From Candidatus Acidiferrales bacterium (GTDB lineage: Bacteria > Acidobacteriota > Terriglobia > Acidiferrales > UBA7541): 41,350 bases of DNA. A program made the translations under genes and the position numbers. Below the pieces are notes generated by a model. That model made no database searches. It saw only the letters and a list, made by a program, of their open reading frames with translations, and had not been told where the DNA came from. Position 1 is the stretch's first letter, and each line of letters begins with the position of its first letter. Shown here one piece after another: positions 39,586 to 41,350 of the stretch. The stretch lies in NCBI GenBank assembly GCA_031296075.1, contig JARLGK010000224.1, forward strand, positions 1 to 41,350, written 5' to 3'.

Positions 39586-41350
39586 CACTTCTTCTCTGGC
39601 TCCGCTTCGGGTTCTTCTTCGAGGATGGCGGCGGCAGCGGCGATGCGGTCGCCTTCGTCGAGGCGTAGCAGGCGGACGCCCTGGGTCGAGCGGCCGGCTT
39701 CGCGGATTTCGCCCGAGTGCACGCGAATCACTTTCCCGTGGCCGGTGATGATCATGACGTCGGAATCCTCGCGGACTTGCAGGGCCGCGACGACCGGGCC
39801 ATTGCGGTCCGTGGATTTCAGGTTGATGACGCCTTTGCCGCCGCGCGAGGTGACGCGATATTCGGCGAGCGGCGTGCGCTTGCCGTAGCCCTTTTCGGCG
39901 ACGGTGAGCATCAGCGACGTAAGCGATTCGCGGATCTGGTCGCTTTCGAGCTCGTCGAGGTCCTGCGACTCGGTTTTGTATTCCTTCTGGATGATTCCGA
40001 AGTCCACCTGCGCGACGTCCATGGAGACGACGAAATCGCCCTTGGCGAGATCCATGCCGTTGACGCCGCCGGCGGCGCGCCCCATGGCGCGTACTTCGGT
40101 CTCGCGGAACAGGATGGCCTGACCATCGTGGCTGGCGAGGAAAACCATCTGCTTGCCGTCGGTGAGCTTCGCTCCAATCAGCTCGTTGCTCGCATCGAGA
40201 TTGATGGCGATGATTCCGGACGGACGCGGATTCGAGAATTCGGCAAGCTCGGTCTTCTTCACCGTGCCGTCTTTGGTGGCGAGCAGGACGTAGCGACCGG
40301 TCTCCTCCAAATTGCGCGTGGGGACCACGGCCGTAAGGGTCTCGCCCTCCTGGAAGCGCACGAGATTCGCGAGCGCCTTCCCGCGGGTGGCCGCGGCGGC
40401 TTCGGGGATTTCGTAAACCTTTAGCCAGTAGACGCGGCCCTTCGACGTGAACAGCAGGATATAGCTGTGCGCCGATGCGGTGAAGAAGTGCTCGACGAAA
40501 TCGTCCTCGCGGGTTTTGGCGCCGATGCGGCCCTTGCCGCCACGCGACTGATGGCGGTAGGTGACGACCGACGTGCGCTTCACGTAGCCCGCGTGGCTGA
40601 CCGTGATGGCCATCTCTTCGTCCTTGATCAGGTCCTCGAGCTTGATCTCCTCGACGCGGTCCACGATCTGCGTGCGGCGCTCGTCGCCATAGGATTTCAG
40701 GACTTCACGCAACTCGGCGATGATGACGGCTTTCAGTTTTTTCTCGCTCGCGAGGATGGATTGCAGCTCTGCGATGCGCTCGCGGATCTGGGCGAGTTCC
40801 TTGAGGATTTCGTCCACGGAAAGCTGCGTCAGGCGGTGCAATTGCAGTTCGAGGATGGCGTCAATCTGGATGTAGCTGAGGCCGAGCCCTTCACCGGAGC
40901 TGATGGCCGTGATCCCGTATTTCTTGGCGTCGAGCTTCATGCCCTTCATCGTGGTTTCGCGGCTGCCCACCATGACGCGCACGGATTTGTTCTCGAAAAA
41001 CTCGTGCAAATTCTCCCGGGCGTTGGCGCGGCTGGCCGATCCGCGAATGATTTTGATCACGTCGTCAATGTTGTCGAGGGCGATGTGGTAGCCGAGCAGG
41101 ATGTGCTCGCGCTCCTGGGCCTTGCGCAGCTCATACTCTGTGCGCCGGCGGACCACGTCCACGCGGTGCTCGATGAACAGGCGCAGCAATGCGAGCAGGC
41201 CCAGCTCGCGCGGCTGCCCCGCGACGATCGCGAGCAGGATCATGCCGAACGATTCCTGCATCTGCGTCTGCTTGAAGAGGTGCGCGAGGATGATCTGCGG
41301 CTCTTCGTCGCGCTTGATTTCGATCACGATGCGCATGCCGTCGCGGTCGC
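39585..41350 (-). CDS. gyrA: DNA gyrase subunit A, 3' part (5' end beyond window)
   Basis: About 588 residues are visible; the frame continues past the right edge through codons for D-R-D-G before MRIVIEIKRDE. The visible part holds the end of the breakage-rejoining domain (ILAHLFKQTQMQESFGMILL, the coiled-coil arm with LRKAQEREHILLGYHIALDN) and the whole C-terminal beta-pinwheel with six GyrA repeats. The GyrA-box appears as QSRGGKG (near VTYRHQSRGGKGRIG), a variant of Q(R/K)RGG(R/K)G, and a second VTSRGGKGVINLK is near the end. A short acidic tail (EEEPEAEPEKK) follows. The GyrA-box favours gyrase over ParC. Coupled to pyrE by a TGATG overlap. Confidence 0.95.
   Translation of the reverse strand, partial: DRDGMRIVIEIKRDEEPQIILAHLFKQTQMQESFGMILLAIVAGQPRELGLLALLRLFIEHRVDVVRRRTEYELRKAQEREHILLGYHIALDNIDDVIKIIRGSASRANARENLHEFFENKSVRVMVGSRETTMKGMKLDAKKYGITAISSGEGLGLSYIQIDAILELQLHRLTQLSVDEILKELAQIRERIAELQSILASEKKLKAVIIAELREVLKSYGDERRTQIVDRVEEIKLEDLIKDEEMAITVSHAGYVKRTSVVTYRHQSRGGKGRIGAKTREDDFVEHFFTASAHSYILLFTSKGRVYWLKVYEIPEAAAATRGKALANLVRFQEGETLTAVVPTRNLEETGRYVLLATKDGTVKKTELAEFSNPRPSGIIAINLDASNELIGAKLTDGKQMVFLASHDGQAILFRETEVRAMGRAAGGVNGMDLAKGDFVVSMDVAQVDFGIIQKEYKTESQDLDELESDQIRESLTSLMLTVAEKGYGKRTPLAEYRVTSRGGKGVINLKSTDRNGPVVAALQVREDSDVMIITGHGKVIRVHSGEIREAGRSTQGVRLLRLDEGDRIAAAAAILEEEPEAEPEKK

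Overview
The window looks like a stretch of chromosome from a GC-rich, Gram-negative bacterium, most likely an Acidobacteriota member (Terriglobia-like). This is inferred from gene style, not proven. The pointers are an Oar-like TonB-dependent receptor with an N-terminal carboxypeptidase-regulatory domain, further carboxypeptidase-regulatory domains in other exported proteins, MacB-type permeases without their own ATPase, a tannase-family esterase, and a Tat-exported DUF3237 protein. Much of the window is housekeeping (gyrA, pyrE, uvrA, polA, HU, mtnA, pncB/pncA, tRNA-Asn), mixed with exported and envelope proteins.

Layout. 1-3.6 kb: end of a coiled-coil protein, a two-domain thiosulfate sulfurtransferase, a small DUF4242-like protein with a terminator behind it, and two small secreted proteins. 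3.6-11.6 kb: a minus-strand block of exported proteins. It holds a lipoprotein with TIG repeats and a probable seven-bladed propeller, a DUF3237 protein, a tannase/feruloyl esterase, and a DUF4139 protein that seems to carry the front end of a TonB receptor inside it. 11.9-16.9 kb: PilZ protein, M20 dipeptidase, HU with its own promoter and terminator, then an NAD-salvage operon (pncB, pncA, TPR protein). 16.9-19.1 kb: an ECF sigma factor overlapping an anti-sigma protein fused to a bactofilin-like beta-helix. 19.3-26.8 kb: polA, a single-domain rhodanese, tRNA-Asn, uvrA and a CPBP protease. 26.9-31 kb: mtnA, a four-helix-bundle protein bracketed by inverted heptanucleotide repeats, and two MacB-type permeases. 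31.2-37.2 kb: TonB-dependent receptor, small outer-membrane barrel and a TonB protein. 37.5-41.35 kb: a CxxC zinc-ribbon protein, a LOG-family protein, pyrE, and the 3' part of gyrA, which runs off the right edge.

How genes work together. pncB and pncA can make NAD precursors from nicotinamide. The TonB protein could energise the receptor 1.4 kb away. The ECF sigma/anti-sigma pair is probably an envelope-sensing switch. The tannase could release aromatic acids from plant polymers. polA and uvrA both serve DNA repair.

The most unusual items are: (1) a 0.46-kb cassette at 27937-28395, in which a four-helix-bundle gene sits between imperfect inverted arrays of a GAGGGRY heptad and both convergent neighbours stop inside the arrays; (2) the apparent capture of an Oar-type receptor N-terminus by the DUF4139 protein; (3) the anti-sigma/bactofilin fusion. 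No CRISPR array, prophage, insertion sequence or rRNA was seen.
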